From NCBI GenBank assembly GCA_965652565.1, contig CBFGWL010000028.1:1-31684 (forward strand): 31,684 bases of DNA, given 5' to 3'. The stretch's first letter is position 1, and each line of letters begins with the position of its first letter. The position numbers were made by a program, and so were the translations under genes. The notes under the pieces were generated by a model. The model had not been told where the DNA came from. It was given only the letters and a program-made list of their open reading frames with translations, and searched no databases. This stretch comes from RSA11 sp965652565 (GTDB lineage: Bacteria; Actinomycetota; Thermoleophilia; Solirubrobacterales; 70-9). This document shows, in pieces, positions 14,356 through 21,608 of this stretch.

Positions 14356-14616
14356 CTACAAGCGAGGCTTGGTCGGGTTGCGGACGGCGCCGAACGCCGA
14401 GCGCCCGAAGGCGCCGGGCTCCAGCTTGCGCACCAGCCGCAGAAGCTCGGCGCGGTCGTCCGCGGTCAGGTTGCGCAGCGGCCGGCCCCTGGAGTCGCGC
14501 ACGAGACGCGCCAGCCGGCTGCGCTCCTCCGGCTCGAGCAGCCCCAGGTGGCGACGAGCGACCAGCGCGATCTGGGCGATCGCGACGATGCGAAACCAAG
14601 GCAGCCGCTGAAGCAT
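14356..14616 (-). CDS. Small basic protein of unknown function in the his operon
   Basis: 86 aa, rich in Arg and Leu (MLQRLPWFRIVAIAQIALVA, then LLEPEERSRLARLVRDSRGR and a C-terminal KLEPGAFGRSAFGAVRNPTK). I do not recognise a named family. The first 22 residues form a hydrophobic or amphipathic helix that could associate with membrane. The rest looks like two charged helices. It ends 2 bases before the hisF start, so the two genes are probably co-translated. Coding bias and tight spacing support a real gene. Confidence 0.65.
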   Translation of the reverse strand: MLQRLPWFRIVAIAQIALVARRHLGLLEPEERSRLARLVRDSRGRPLRNLTADDRAELLRLVRKLEPGAFGRSAFGAVRNPTKPRL

Positions 14617-14639
14617 CGCCCCCGAGACTAGCTGCCGCT

Positions 14640-14659
14640 GCCGGCTTTCGGCCGCCGGC
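14640..14659 (-). terminator. GC hairpin between hisA and the small his-operon gene
   Basis: In the 93-base gap 14617-14709, GCCGGC at 14640-14645 and 14654-14659 can pair around an 8-base loop. There is no U-tract, so it could be a weak terminator, an RNA stabiliser or a processing site rather than a strict end of the operon. Nothing else was seen in this gap. Confidence 0.35.
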
Positions 14660-14709
14660 TGGGCGGAAAGAAGCTGGTTGCAGGTTGGTGGTACTGGGAG
14701 CTCGTCGGC

Positions 14710-15432
14710 CTAGCGGAGCGCGGCTTTCGCCTCCGCGACCGTGAAGCGCCCCTCGTAGAGCGCGCGCCCGACGATCACGCCGGTGACCGTCGCGGGCGCT
14801 TGTGCCGCGAGCGCCTCGAGGTGCGCGAGCTCACCGACGCCGCCCGAGTAGATCAGCTCGGCGTCGAGGTCCTTGGCGACCGCGTGCAGCTGGTCGAGCG
14901 GTGGGCCGGCCATCGTCCCGTCCACCTCGATCGGCGTGAAGACCATGCGCCGCACGCCGCGCTTCGCGAGCGAGGAGAGCAGCTCGGCCGCGTGCTCGTC
15001 GCTGGTCTGCGTCCACCCCTCGATCGCGGCGCGCCCGCCGCGCGCGTCCACACCCACCACGATGCGCTCGCCGTGACGCGCGATCATCTCGTCGAGGAAC
15101 TCCGGGTTGCGCAGCGCCGCCGTGCCGATCACCACGCGCTCCACCCCGGCAGCCAGTACGGCCTCAACCGAGTATGCGTCGCGCAATCCACCGCCGGTCT
15201 GCACGGGCACGTCGACCTCGCTGGCGATCCGCTGGATGTGGTGGCGGTTCGCCGCGCTCCCGGCACGGGCGCCGTCCAAGTCCACGACGTGCAGCCACTC
15301 GGCCCCGGCCTCGACCCAGCGCTGCGCAGCGGCGACCGGATCGGCGTCGTAGACCGTCTCCTGCGCGTAGTCGCCGCGCATGAGCCGCACGGCCTGGCCG
15401 CCGCGGATGTCGATCGCCGGGTAGAGGATCAC
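14710..15432 (-). CDS. hisA: ProFAR isomerase (phosphoribosylformimino-5-aminoimidazole carboxamide ribotide isomerase)
   Basis: HisA opens the ribose of ProFAR by an Amadori rearrangement to PRFAR. Start GTG 15432 (ILYPAIDIRGGQAVRLMRGD) gives 240 aa and a 4-base GTGA overlap with hisH. The catalytic Asp is in PAIDIRGG; VPVQTGGGLRDAYSVEAVL and IYSGGVGELAHL are the phosphate-binding loops; VFTPIEVDGTMAGP holds the second acid. In several actinobacteria this protein (PriA) also does the TrpF reaction; I cannot tell from residues alone whether this one is bifunctional. Confidence 0.96.
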   Translation of the reverse strand: MILYPAIDIRGGQAVRLMRGDYAQETVYDADPVAAAQRWVEAGAEWLHVVDLDGARAGSAANRHHIQRIASEVDVPVQTGGGLRDAYSVEAVLAAGVERVVIGTAALRNPEFLDEMIARHGERIVVGVDARGGRAAIEGWTQTSDEHAAELLSSLAKRGVRRMVFTPIEVDGTMAGPPLDQLHAVAKDLDAELIYSGGVGELAHLEALAAQAPATVTGVIVGRALYEGRFTVAEAKAALR

Positions 15433-16055
15433 GCCGGGACCGAGGCGCAGATCGACGCGAAGTTGGCGAGCAGGCGCAAACCGGCGCGGCTGGACTTCTC
15501 CGGGTGGAACTGGACCCCGAAGACGTTGCCCCGTTCGACGGCGCACACGAACTCCTCGCCGTAGACCGCCGTGCCGAGCACGTCCTCCGCCTCGGCCGCC
15601 CGCGGCGCGTACGAGTGGACGAAGTAGAAGGGCTCGCCGTCCGGGATCCCGTCGGTGAGCTGCGAGCGCTTGTGCCAGCGCACCGGCTCCCAGCCGATAT
15701 GCGGGACCTTGAGCCCCTCCGCGGCGAGCTTGACGACCTCGCCCTCCACCAGGCCTAGCCCCTCGTCGCCGGCCAGCTCCTCGGACGAGGAGAAGATCAG
15801 CTGGAGCCCCAGGCAGATGCCGAGGACCGGCACGCCGGCGGCAACGCGCTCGGCGATCAGCTCGTCGAGGCCCAGCTCGCGGATGCGCGCCATCGCTCGC
15901 GGGAAGGCGCCCACGCCGGGCAGGATCACCCCGTCGGCGTCGCGGGCGCGGCCGTGATCGTTCGTGATCACCGCGCTGGCACCCACCCGCTCACACGCCT
16001 TTTCGACCGAGCGCAGGTTGCCCATCCCGTAGTCGAGGATCGCGACGGAGCTCAC
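15429..16055 (-). CDS. hisH: Imidazole glycerol phosphate synthase glutaminase subunit
   Basis: Class I glutamine amidotransferase that feeds ammonia to HisF. The catalytic triad is present: Cys81 in LGICLGLQL, His184 and Glu186 in VQFHPEKSS. The N-terminus VAILDYGMGNLRSVEKA and the oxyanion strand ILPGVGAF are standard. 208 aa, start GTG 16055, GTGA overlap with hisB and with hisA downstream. Confidence 0.97.
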   Translation of the reverse strand: MSSVAILDYGMGNLRSVEKACERVGASAVITNDHGRARDADGVILPGVGAFPRAMARIRELGLDELIAERVAAGVPVLGICLGLQLIFSSSEELAGDEGLGLVEGEVVKLAAEGLKVPHIGWEPVRWHKRSQLTDGIPDGEPFYFVHSYAPRAAEAEDVLGTAVYGEEFVCAVERGNVFGVQFHPEKSSRAGLRLLANFASICASVPA

Positions 16056-16648
16056 GTGAGCGTCCCCTTGGTGCTGGGCACCCCGCTTTCGGTGGGATCG
16101 ATGGCGACGGCCGTGCGCAGCGCCCGCGCGAACGCCTTGAACGACGCCTCGATCATGTGGTGCGCGTTCGAGCCGTAGCGGACCTCGACGTGCACGGTCA
16201 TGCGCGCGTTGTTGGCGACGGCGCGGAAGAACTCCTCGGCCAGCTCCGCGTCGAACCCGGCGATCGACACCGGCGGGAGGTCAGCGCGATACAGGCAGAA
16301 CGGCCGCCCGGAGATGTCGATCGCGCAGGCGGCGAGCGCCTCGTCCATCGGGACGGCGACGTAGCCATAGCGCGTGATCCCGGCGCGGTCGCCCAGCGCC
16401 TCGTCGAGGGCCTGGCCGATGACGATGCCGACGTCCTCCACCGTGTGGTGCGCCCCCGTCTCGAGGTCGCCCTCCGCCTCCACGCGCAAGCCCAGCCGCC
16501 CGTGGCGGCCGAGCAGATCGAGCATGTGATCGAGGAAGCCGACTCCGGTGGAAGCGCTCACCGCGCCGCCCTCGAGGTCGAGCGCGACGGAGACCTTGGT
16601 CTCCCCCGTCTCGCGCTTGATCGCCGCTGAGCGTGCCATGGGTGTCAT
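16052..16648 (-). CDS. hisB: Imidazoleglycerol-phosphate dehydratase
   Basis: Removes water from IGP to give imidazole acetol phosphate using Mn ions. The internal duplication of metal motifs is clear: FLDHMLDLLGRHG and GAHHTVEDVGI in the first half, YGSNAHHMIEASFKAFARAL in the second. This is the monofunctional form (198 aa), without the histidinol phosphatase domain of E. coli HisB. ATG 16648 overlaps the hisD stop by 4 bases; an internal ATG at 16639 is also possible. Confidence 0.97.
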   Translation of the reverse strand: MTPMARSAAIKRETGETKVSVALDLEGGAVSASTGVGFLDHMLDLLGRHGRLGLRVEAEGDLETGAHHTVEDVGIVIGQALDEALGDRAGITRYGYVAVPMDEALAACAIDISGRPFCLYRADLPPVSIAGFDAELAEEFFRAVANNARMTVHVEVRYGSNAHHMIEASFKAFARALRTAVAIDPTESGVPSTKGTLT

Positions 16649-17937
16649 GAATCTACCTCCGGGGAGGCCGCCGTCCGCGCCGACTCGCCGTGGACGGGCA
16701 GGCCCTCGTCGCGGGCGATCCGGTCGACGGCCCCGGCCAGCGCGCCCGCCGCGGGGCCGGGGATCTCCACCACCGAGGTGCGGCGCATGAACGCCCCGGG
16801 GCCCAAGGGCCCGGAGAAGCGCGCCGCGCCGCCGGTCGGCAGCACGTGATTCGAGCCGGCCGCGTAGTCGCCGAACGCGGTGCTCGCGCCATCTCCGACG
16901 AACACGCAGCCCGCCACCCGCTCGGCGGCGACCGCCGCGTCCGCGCCGGCGAAGCGCAGCTCGAGGTGTTCGGGCGCGAGCGCGTCGCTCAGCTCGAGAG
17001 CCGCCTCGATCGACGGCGTGACGACGAAGGTGGCGCGGGCGTCCTTCACGCTGGGCCGGCTCGTCGCGAGCGCGGCGACCAGGGCGCTCACGCGTTCGAG
17101 GAGCACCTCGTCTGGCGAGAACGCGAACACCGGGCTCTCGGCGCCGTGCTCCGCCTGCGCGAGCAGATCCAGGGCGACGACGCTCGCGTCAGCGTCGCCG
17201 TCGGCGACGACCACCACCTCGCTCGGGCCGGCGATCGCGTCGATGCCGACGCGCCCGTAGAGCTGGCGCTTGGCCTCGGATACCCACTCGTTGCCGGGGC
17301 CGGCGATCATGTCCACCGGATCGATCGTCGCCGTGCCCAGCGCGAGCGCGGCGATCGCCTGGGCGCCGCCGACCGCGTAGACCTCAGTCGCCCCCGCGAG
17401 CGCGGCGGCGGCAAGCACCGCCCGGTTCACGTGTCCGTGCGGGTCGGGCGGCGTGCAGAGCGCGATCCGCTCGACGCCCGCTACGGCCGCCGGGATGCAG
17501 CACATGAGCACGGACGACGGATAGGCGGCGCGGCCACCCGGCGCGTACACGCCGGCGGCACCCACGGGGCGCCGCACCAGGCGCACCCGCTGTCCCTGTG
17601 GCAAGTCGATCGGCTCGGTGTCGCCCGCCAGCTCCGCCTCCGCAACCGAGCGGATGTTGGCGGCCGCGAGCATCAGCGCGTCGAGCAGTTCCGGGTTGAT
17701 GCGCTCGGCGGCCGCGTCGAGCTCGCCGCGTGGAATGCGCAGCGACGGCGGCGCCGCCTCCGTCGCGTCGAAGCGCTGGGTGAGCTCCGCGAGCGCCTCG
17801 TCGCCGCGCTCGGAGACGTCGGCGATGATCGCCGCGACGCGCTCGGGAAGCTCCGGCGAGGGTGCGGCGGCGGCGCGCAGCGAACGCGCGAACGCGCCCG
17901 CGTCGGACCCGTCCCACTCGAGGCGTTCAGTTCTCAT
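16645..17937 (-). CDS. hisD: Histidinol dehydrogenase
   Basis: Zn-dependent NAD enzyme that oxidises histidinol to histidine in two steps. 430 aa, the usual length. NAD- and substrate-binding landmarks are YAPGGRAAYPSSVLMCCIPA, AGPGNEWVSEAKRQLYG and AGPSEVVVVAD. Zn and substrate residues lie in LLAQAEHGAESP and AGSNHVLPTGG, and the general base in LAPEHLEL. It overlaps hisG and hisB by 4 bases each. Confidence 0.97.
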   Translation of the reverse strand: MRTERLEWDGSDAGAFARSLRAAAAPSPELPERVAAIIADVSERGDEALAELTQRFDATEAAPPSLRIPRGELDAAAERINPELLDALMLAAANIRSVAEAELAGDTEPIDLPQGQRVRLVRRPVGAAGVYAPGGRAAYPSSVLMCCIPAAVAGVERIALCTPPDPHGHVNRAVLAAAALAGATEVYAVGGAQAIAALALGTATIDPVDMIAGPGNEWVSEAKRQLYGRVGIDAIAGPSEVVVVADGDADASVVALDLLAQAEHGAESPVFAFSPDEVLLERVSALVAALATSRPSVKDARATFVVTPSIEAALELSDALAPEHLELRFAGADAAVAAERVAGCVFVGDGASTAFGDYAAGSNHVLPTGGAARFSGPLGPGAFMRRTSVVEIPGPAAGALAGAVDRIARDEGLPVHGESARTAASPEVDS

Positions 17938-18602
17938 CGCGTCGCCTCCCGCAGGCGCTCGACGAGCGGGTCGATCTCCGCGGCGCGCAGCTTGTGCGAG
18001 ACCTGGTTGGCGATCAAGCGGGCAGTGCAGTGGGTGATCTCCTCACGCACCTCGAGCCCGTTTTCGCGCAGGGTCCGGCCGGTGTCGACCAGATCCACGA
18101 TCACGTCGGCCAGCCCGGCGAGCGGCGCGAGCTCCACCGAGCCCTTCACCTCGATCACCTCGGCGCTGCGGCCCGTGTCCTCGAAGTGACGGGTCGCGAT
18201 CCGCGGATACTTGGTCGCGACCCGCACCGCGCCCAGGCGGCGGGCCTCGGTGAGCGCCCGGTCGTCACCGGCGCGGCCGGCGACGACCATGCGGCAGGCG
18301 CCGTAGCGCAGATCGAGGAGTTCGTATACGACGCGATCGCCTTGCTCGACGAGGACGTCCTTGCCGGTGATCCCCAGATCGGCCGCGCCCGCCTCGACGT
18401 ACGTGGGCACGTCGGAGGGGCGCATCGTGACGATCACGAGCTCACCGGCCTGAAAGACCAGCGAGCGGGAGTCCCCGCGCAGCTCGCTCGTATCGACGCC
18501 GATGCGGTCGAGCACGTCGAGCGTCTCGCCGAAGAGCGCGCCGCGCGGCAGGGCGAGACGCAGCGGCCCCTGAGGAAGCGCGCCGCTCGCGCGCGCCGCC
18601 AT
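17934..18602 (-). CDS. hisG: ATP phosphoribosyltransferase, short form catalytic subunit
   Basis: First step of histidine synthesis, joining ATP and PRPP. At 222 aa from ATG 18602 it lacks the C-terminal regulatory ACT-like domain of long HisG, so it needs HisZ, which is encoded just upstream. LRLALPRGALFGET opens the fold; AAADLGITGKDVLVE and ADVIVDLVDTGRTLRENGL (the PRPP loop) are diagnostic. The junction with hisZ reads GTGATG; a GTG start 3 bases earlier is equally possible. Confidence 0.95.
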   Translation of the reverse strand: MAARASGALPQGPLRLALPRGALFGETLDVLDRIGVDTSELRGDSRSLVFQAGELVIVTMRPSDVPTYVEAGAADLGITGKDVLVEQGDRVVYELLDLRYGACRMVVAGRAGDDRALTEARRLGAVRVATKYPRIATRHFEDTGRSAEVIEVKGSVELAPLAGLADVIVDLVDTGRTLRENGLEVREEITHCTARLIANQVSHKLRAAEIDPLVERLREATR

Positions 18603-19597
18603 CACGAGGATGCCTCCTCGCGGGCCAAGCGCTCCTCCTCGGCCTGCGCGATGTGCAGCCGCTCCAGGTAGAGGGCGAAGCCGACCGCCGGCAGGGGCCG
18701 GCCGAAGCGTCCCATGAGCTCGTCGTAGCGCCCGCCGCCGCCAAGGATGTGCCCGAGCGCAGGGTCGTACACCTCGACGATCGTCCCGGTGTAGTAGCCC
18801 AGATCACGGAGCAAGCCGAGGTCGAGCTGCACGCGATCGGCGACGCCCCGGCGAGCGGCGGCGTCGTATGCGGAGCCCAGCCGCTCGATCGCGCGGCGCG
18901 CCGGCTCGCCCAGCTCCCGCGCGCGCTCGAGGACCTCGGGCCCGCCGCGCAGCGTGGGGATCGCGGCGAGCATGCGGCGATCGTCCTCGCGCAGATCGAG
19001 CGCGCCCAGCTCCTCCTCCAACCCGACCAGATCGTGCGCCGCGAGGCGATCCAAAACCGCGGCGGCCGCGTCCTCGGGGACGCCGACCTCGCGGAGCAGG
19101 TCGCGGTAGAGCGCCGCGTGGCCCATGCCGATCACGGCGCGGCCCAAACCCGCGGCGTCGAGCGCGCTCGCCAGCACCTCGACCACCTCCGCGGTCCCCT
19201 CCGCCCCGGCAACGCCGACGAGCTCGATCCCGGCCTGGAAGAACTCGCGGGCCTGCCCGCGCTGCGGACGGACGGCGCGGAATGCCCGCGCGTTGTAGAA
19301 GAGCCGGAAGGGCGGCTCGTCCTCGCCGTACCGGTCGGCGACCAGCCGGGCGATCGGCACGGTCATGTCCGAGCGCATCGCGACCAGCTCGCCGGCCTCG
19401 TCGAAGAAGCGGTGCGCGGCCGGCGCCCCGCGCGCGTCCCCCAGGGAGAGCACCGAGTCGTACTCCACGGTGGGCGTCGCGACCTCGCCGTAGCCGAACC
19501 GCTCGAAGACCTCGGCGAGCCTGCGCTGCAGCGCGCGCAGCTCGCGCATCTCCTCGGGCAGGATGTCACGGGCTCCGGGAGGAATCGGGTGCGTCAT
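18602..19597 (-). CDS. hisZ: ATP phosphoribosyltransferase regulatory subunit (HisRS-like)
   Basis: HisZ is a paralogue of histidyl-tRNA synthetase without the anticodon domain; it forms a hetero-octamer with short HisG and carries histidine feedback control. 331 aa. Class II synthetase-like motifs are seen: the start PPGARDILPEEM, motif 2-like FRLFYNARAFRAVRPQRGQA, and the HisRS-like GGGRYDELMGRFGRPLPAVG near the C-terminus. It is not a true synthetase because the C-terminal anticodon-binding domain is absent. The overlap with hisG fits complex formation. Confidence 0.94.
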   Translation of the reverse strand: MTHPIPPGARDILPEEMRELRALQRRLAEVFERFGYGEVATPTVEYDSVLSLGDARGAPAAHRFFDEAGELVAMRSDMTVPIARLVADRYGEDEPPFRLFYNARAFRAVRPQRGQAREFFQAGIELVGVAGAEGTAEVVEVLASALDAAGLGRAVIGMGHAALYRDLLREVGVPEDAAAAVLDRLAAHDLVGLEEELGALDLREDDRRMLAAIPTLRGGPEVLERARELGEPARRAIERLGSAYDAAARRGVADRVQLDLGLLRDLGYYTGTIVEVYDPALGHILGGGGRYDELMGRFGRPLPAVGFALYLERLHIAQAEEERLAREEASS

Positions 19598-19627
19598 CTC
19601 GGCCCCCCGTTCGCCGTGGCTTGCAAG

Positions 19628-20938
19628 TTAGGCCTGCGCCGGCACGCGCTCGACGGCAACGCGCTCGATGCGCGCCCCCAGCGACCGCAGGCGGTCGTCG
19701 ATCGCCTCATAGCCGCGGTCGATCTGCACGATGTTGCCGATCTCCGAGGTGCCGTCGGCCGCGAGCGCGGCGATGAGCATCGCCATGCCGGCGCGGATGT
19801 CGGGGCTTTCGACACGCTCACCGTGAAGCCGGCTCGGACCGCTCACGATCGCCCGATGGGGATCGCAGAGCGTGATCCGAGCGCCCATTGCGACGAGCTT
19901 GTCCGTGAAGAACAAGCGGTTCTCGAACATCTTCTCGAAGATCAGGATCGTGCCGTCGGCCTGCGTGGCCAGCGCGAGCGCGATCGAGGTGAGGTCGGCG
20001 GGGAAGGCGGGCCACGGGCCGTCCTCGATCTTGGGGATCGCATCGCCGAGGTCGTCGCGCACCGCCAGCTGCACTCCGGCGGGCACGATCACGTCGTTGC
20101 CCTCGACGCGCTCCTGAAGCCCAAGGCGGCGGAACTGCTTGAAGATCATCCGCAGGTCGTCGGGTTCGGTGTCGCGGATGCAAAGCTCGCCGCCGGTCGC
20201 CGCGGCCAGCGCCATGAAGCTGCCGATCTCGATGTGGTCGGGTGAGATGCGGTGCTCGGCGCCGCTCAGCTTGTCCCGCCCGTGGACGGTCATCACGTTG
20301 GAGCCGATGCCGTCGATCTCGGCGCCCATCTTGACCAGCAGGCGCGCGAGGTCCTGGACGTGCGGCTCCGACGCAGCGTTCGAGATCGTGGTCGGCCCCG
20401 GCGTAAGCGCAGCGGCCATGAGCGCGTTCTCCGTGCCCATCACCGAGGGCTCGTCCATGAAGACGCCGCAGGGCTTCAGGCCGCCGGGCGGCGCGGAGAT
20501 CTCGATCTGGCGTGTGCCCTCCACGCGGGCGCCCATGTCCTTGAACGCGTCGAGGTGCGGGTCGAGGCGGCGGCGGCCGATGAAGTCGCCGCCGGGCGGC
20601 GGCATGATCGCCTCGCCGAACCTGGCGAGCAGCGGCCCCGCGAGCAGGAACGAAGCGCGGATGCGCGACGAAAGCTCCTCGTCGGGGGAGGTGTCGGTCA
20701 CGTTGTTGGCCTGCAGGCGCAGCTGGTGGTCGCTGCCCCACTGCGCGCTCACGCCCATGCGCTCCAAGATCGCCACCTGCGCCTCGGTATCGCGGATGCG
20801 CGGAACGTTCGAGAGGACGAGCTCTTCCTCGGTCAGCAGGCACGCCGCGATGATGGGCAGCGCCGCGTTCTTGTTGCCCGCGGCCACGATCTCCCCGTTG
20901 AGGGGCGTGCCGCCCTGGATTACGAACTTCTCGCTCAC
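19628..20938 (-). CDS. murA: UDP-N-acetylglucosamine 1-carboxyvinyltransferase, Asp-type active site
   Basis: Transfers enolpyruvate from PEP to UDP-GlcNAc, the first committed step of peptidoglycan synthesis. 436 aa. Lys23 in AAGNKNAALP is the conserved substrate-binding residue; RIRASFLLAGPLLARFG and GTENALMAAALTPGPTTISN are standard. The catalytic loop that normally reads PGGC(A/S)IG reads PPPGGDFIGRRRLDPH, so Asp118 replaces the PEP- and fosfomycin-reactive Cys, as in mycobacteria and Chlamydia. Start GTG 20938; no clear ribosome site, but TACCCT lies 12 bases upstream as a possible -10, so a leaderless or short-leader message is conceivable. It lies 30 bases upstream of hisZ and may be co-transcribed with the his genes. 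Confidence 0.95.
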   Translation of the reverse strand: MSEKFVIQGGTPLNGEIVAAGNKNAALPIIAACLLTEEELVLSNVPRIRDTEAQVAILERMGVSAQWGSDHQLRLQANNVTDTSPDEELSSRIRASFLLAGPLLARFGEAIMPPPGGDFIGRRRLDPHLDAFKDMGARVEGTRQIEISAPPGGLKPCGVFMDEPSVMGTENALMAAALTPGPTTISNAASEPHVQDLARLLVKMGAEIDGIGSNVMTVHGRDKLSGAEHRISPDHIEIGSFMALAAATGGELCIRDTEPDDLRMIFKQFRRLGLQERVEGNDVIVPAGVQLAVRDDLGDAIPKIEDGPWPAFPADLTSIALALATQADGTILIFEKMFENRLFFTDKLVAMGARITLCDPHRAIVSGPSRLHGERVESPDIRAGMAMLIAALAADGTSEIGNIVQIDRGYEAIDDRLRSLGARIERVAVERVPAQA

Positions 20939-21023
20939 GGTCGCTGGCTAGGGTAGACGACCGTGATCACGAAGCAGGGGCTCGTTTGGCCCCCTGCGAG
21001 ACCCCTTTCGGGAGCGGAGCGAG
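20939..21023. promoter_or_regulatory. Divergent murA / HD-gene regulatory region with two palindromes
   Basis: The 85-base gap contains a perfect 10-bp palindrome CGTGATCACG (20962-20971). Three bases later GCAGGGGC (20974-20981) pairs with GCCCCCTGC (20989-20997), a stem with one bulge and a 7-base loop. The hairpin would sit in the 5' leader of the HD-domain gene. Function is not known; it could be an operator or an RNA element. Confidence 0.4.
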
Positions 21024-21608
21024 ATGAGCAATCCGACACGCGATCAGGCTTGGGATCTGGTGTGCGAGTGGGTGGAGTCGGACTCACTGCGCAAGCACCT
21101 GCTCGGTGTGGAGGCCGCGATGCGCGCCTACGCACAGCGCTACGGTGAGGACGAGGAGCTCTGGGGCGTCACCGGGCTCGTCCACGATCTCGACTACGAG
21201 CGCTATCCGGACCTCGACGACGAGGAGAACGGCCACCCGCGCACGGCGCTGCGGTTGTTCGAAGAGCGCGGTTGGCCGCAGGAGCTGATCGACGCGGTCG
21301 CGGGCCATGCCACGTTCCTGGGCGTGCCCCGTGAGACCCAGATGGCAAAGGCGCTCTTCGCGGTCGACGAGCTCTCGGGTTTCATCGCCGCCTGCGCCCT
21401 GGTGCGGCCCACCGGGATCGAGGGGATGAAGCCGAAGAGCGTCAAGAAGAAGCTGAAGACGCCATCGTTCGCCGCCGGCGTCAACCGCGACGAGGTGCGC
21501 CAGGGCGCGGAGGAGCTGGGCGTCGACTTCGACGAGCACATCCAGTTCGTGATCGACGCGATGGCGGCGCGCGCCGACGAGCTCGGCCTCGGCCCCCGCG
21601 AGCAGTGA
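21024..21608 (+). CDS. HD-domain metal-dependent phosphohydrolase family protein
   Basis: 194-aa soluble protein of the HD superfamily. The metal-binding pattern is visible: His25 (RKHLLGVEAAM), His54-Asp55 (GLVHDLDYERYP) and His95 (AVAGHATFLG). LFAVDELSGFIAACALVRP and MKPKSVKKKLKTPSFAAGVN are typical of the small HDIG-type hydrolases found across bacteria and archaea. The substrate (nucleotide or small phosphoester) is unknown. The start ATG 21024 follows GGAGCGGAGCGAG. The stop overlaps the GTG start of the hydrolase gene (GTGA). Confidence 0.88.
   Translation: MSNPTRDQAWDLVCEWVESDSLRKHLLGVEAAMRAYAQRYGEDEELWGVTGLVHDLDYERYPDLDDEENGHPRTALRLFEERGWPQELIDAVAGHATFLGVPRETQMAKALFAVDELSGFIAACALVRPTGIEGMKPKSVKKKLKTPSFAAGVNRDEVRQGAEELGVDFDEHIQFVIDAMAARADELGLGPREQ

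Noticed and set aside
18653..20245. 530-codon plus-strand frame opposite hisZ and murA
   Set aside because: Antisense shadow; both genes underneath are unmistakable.
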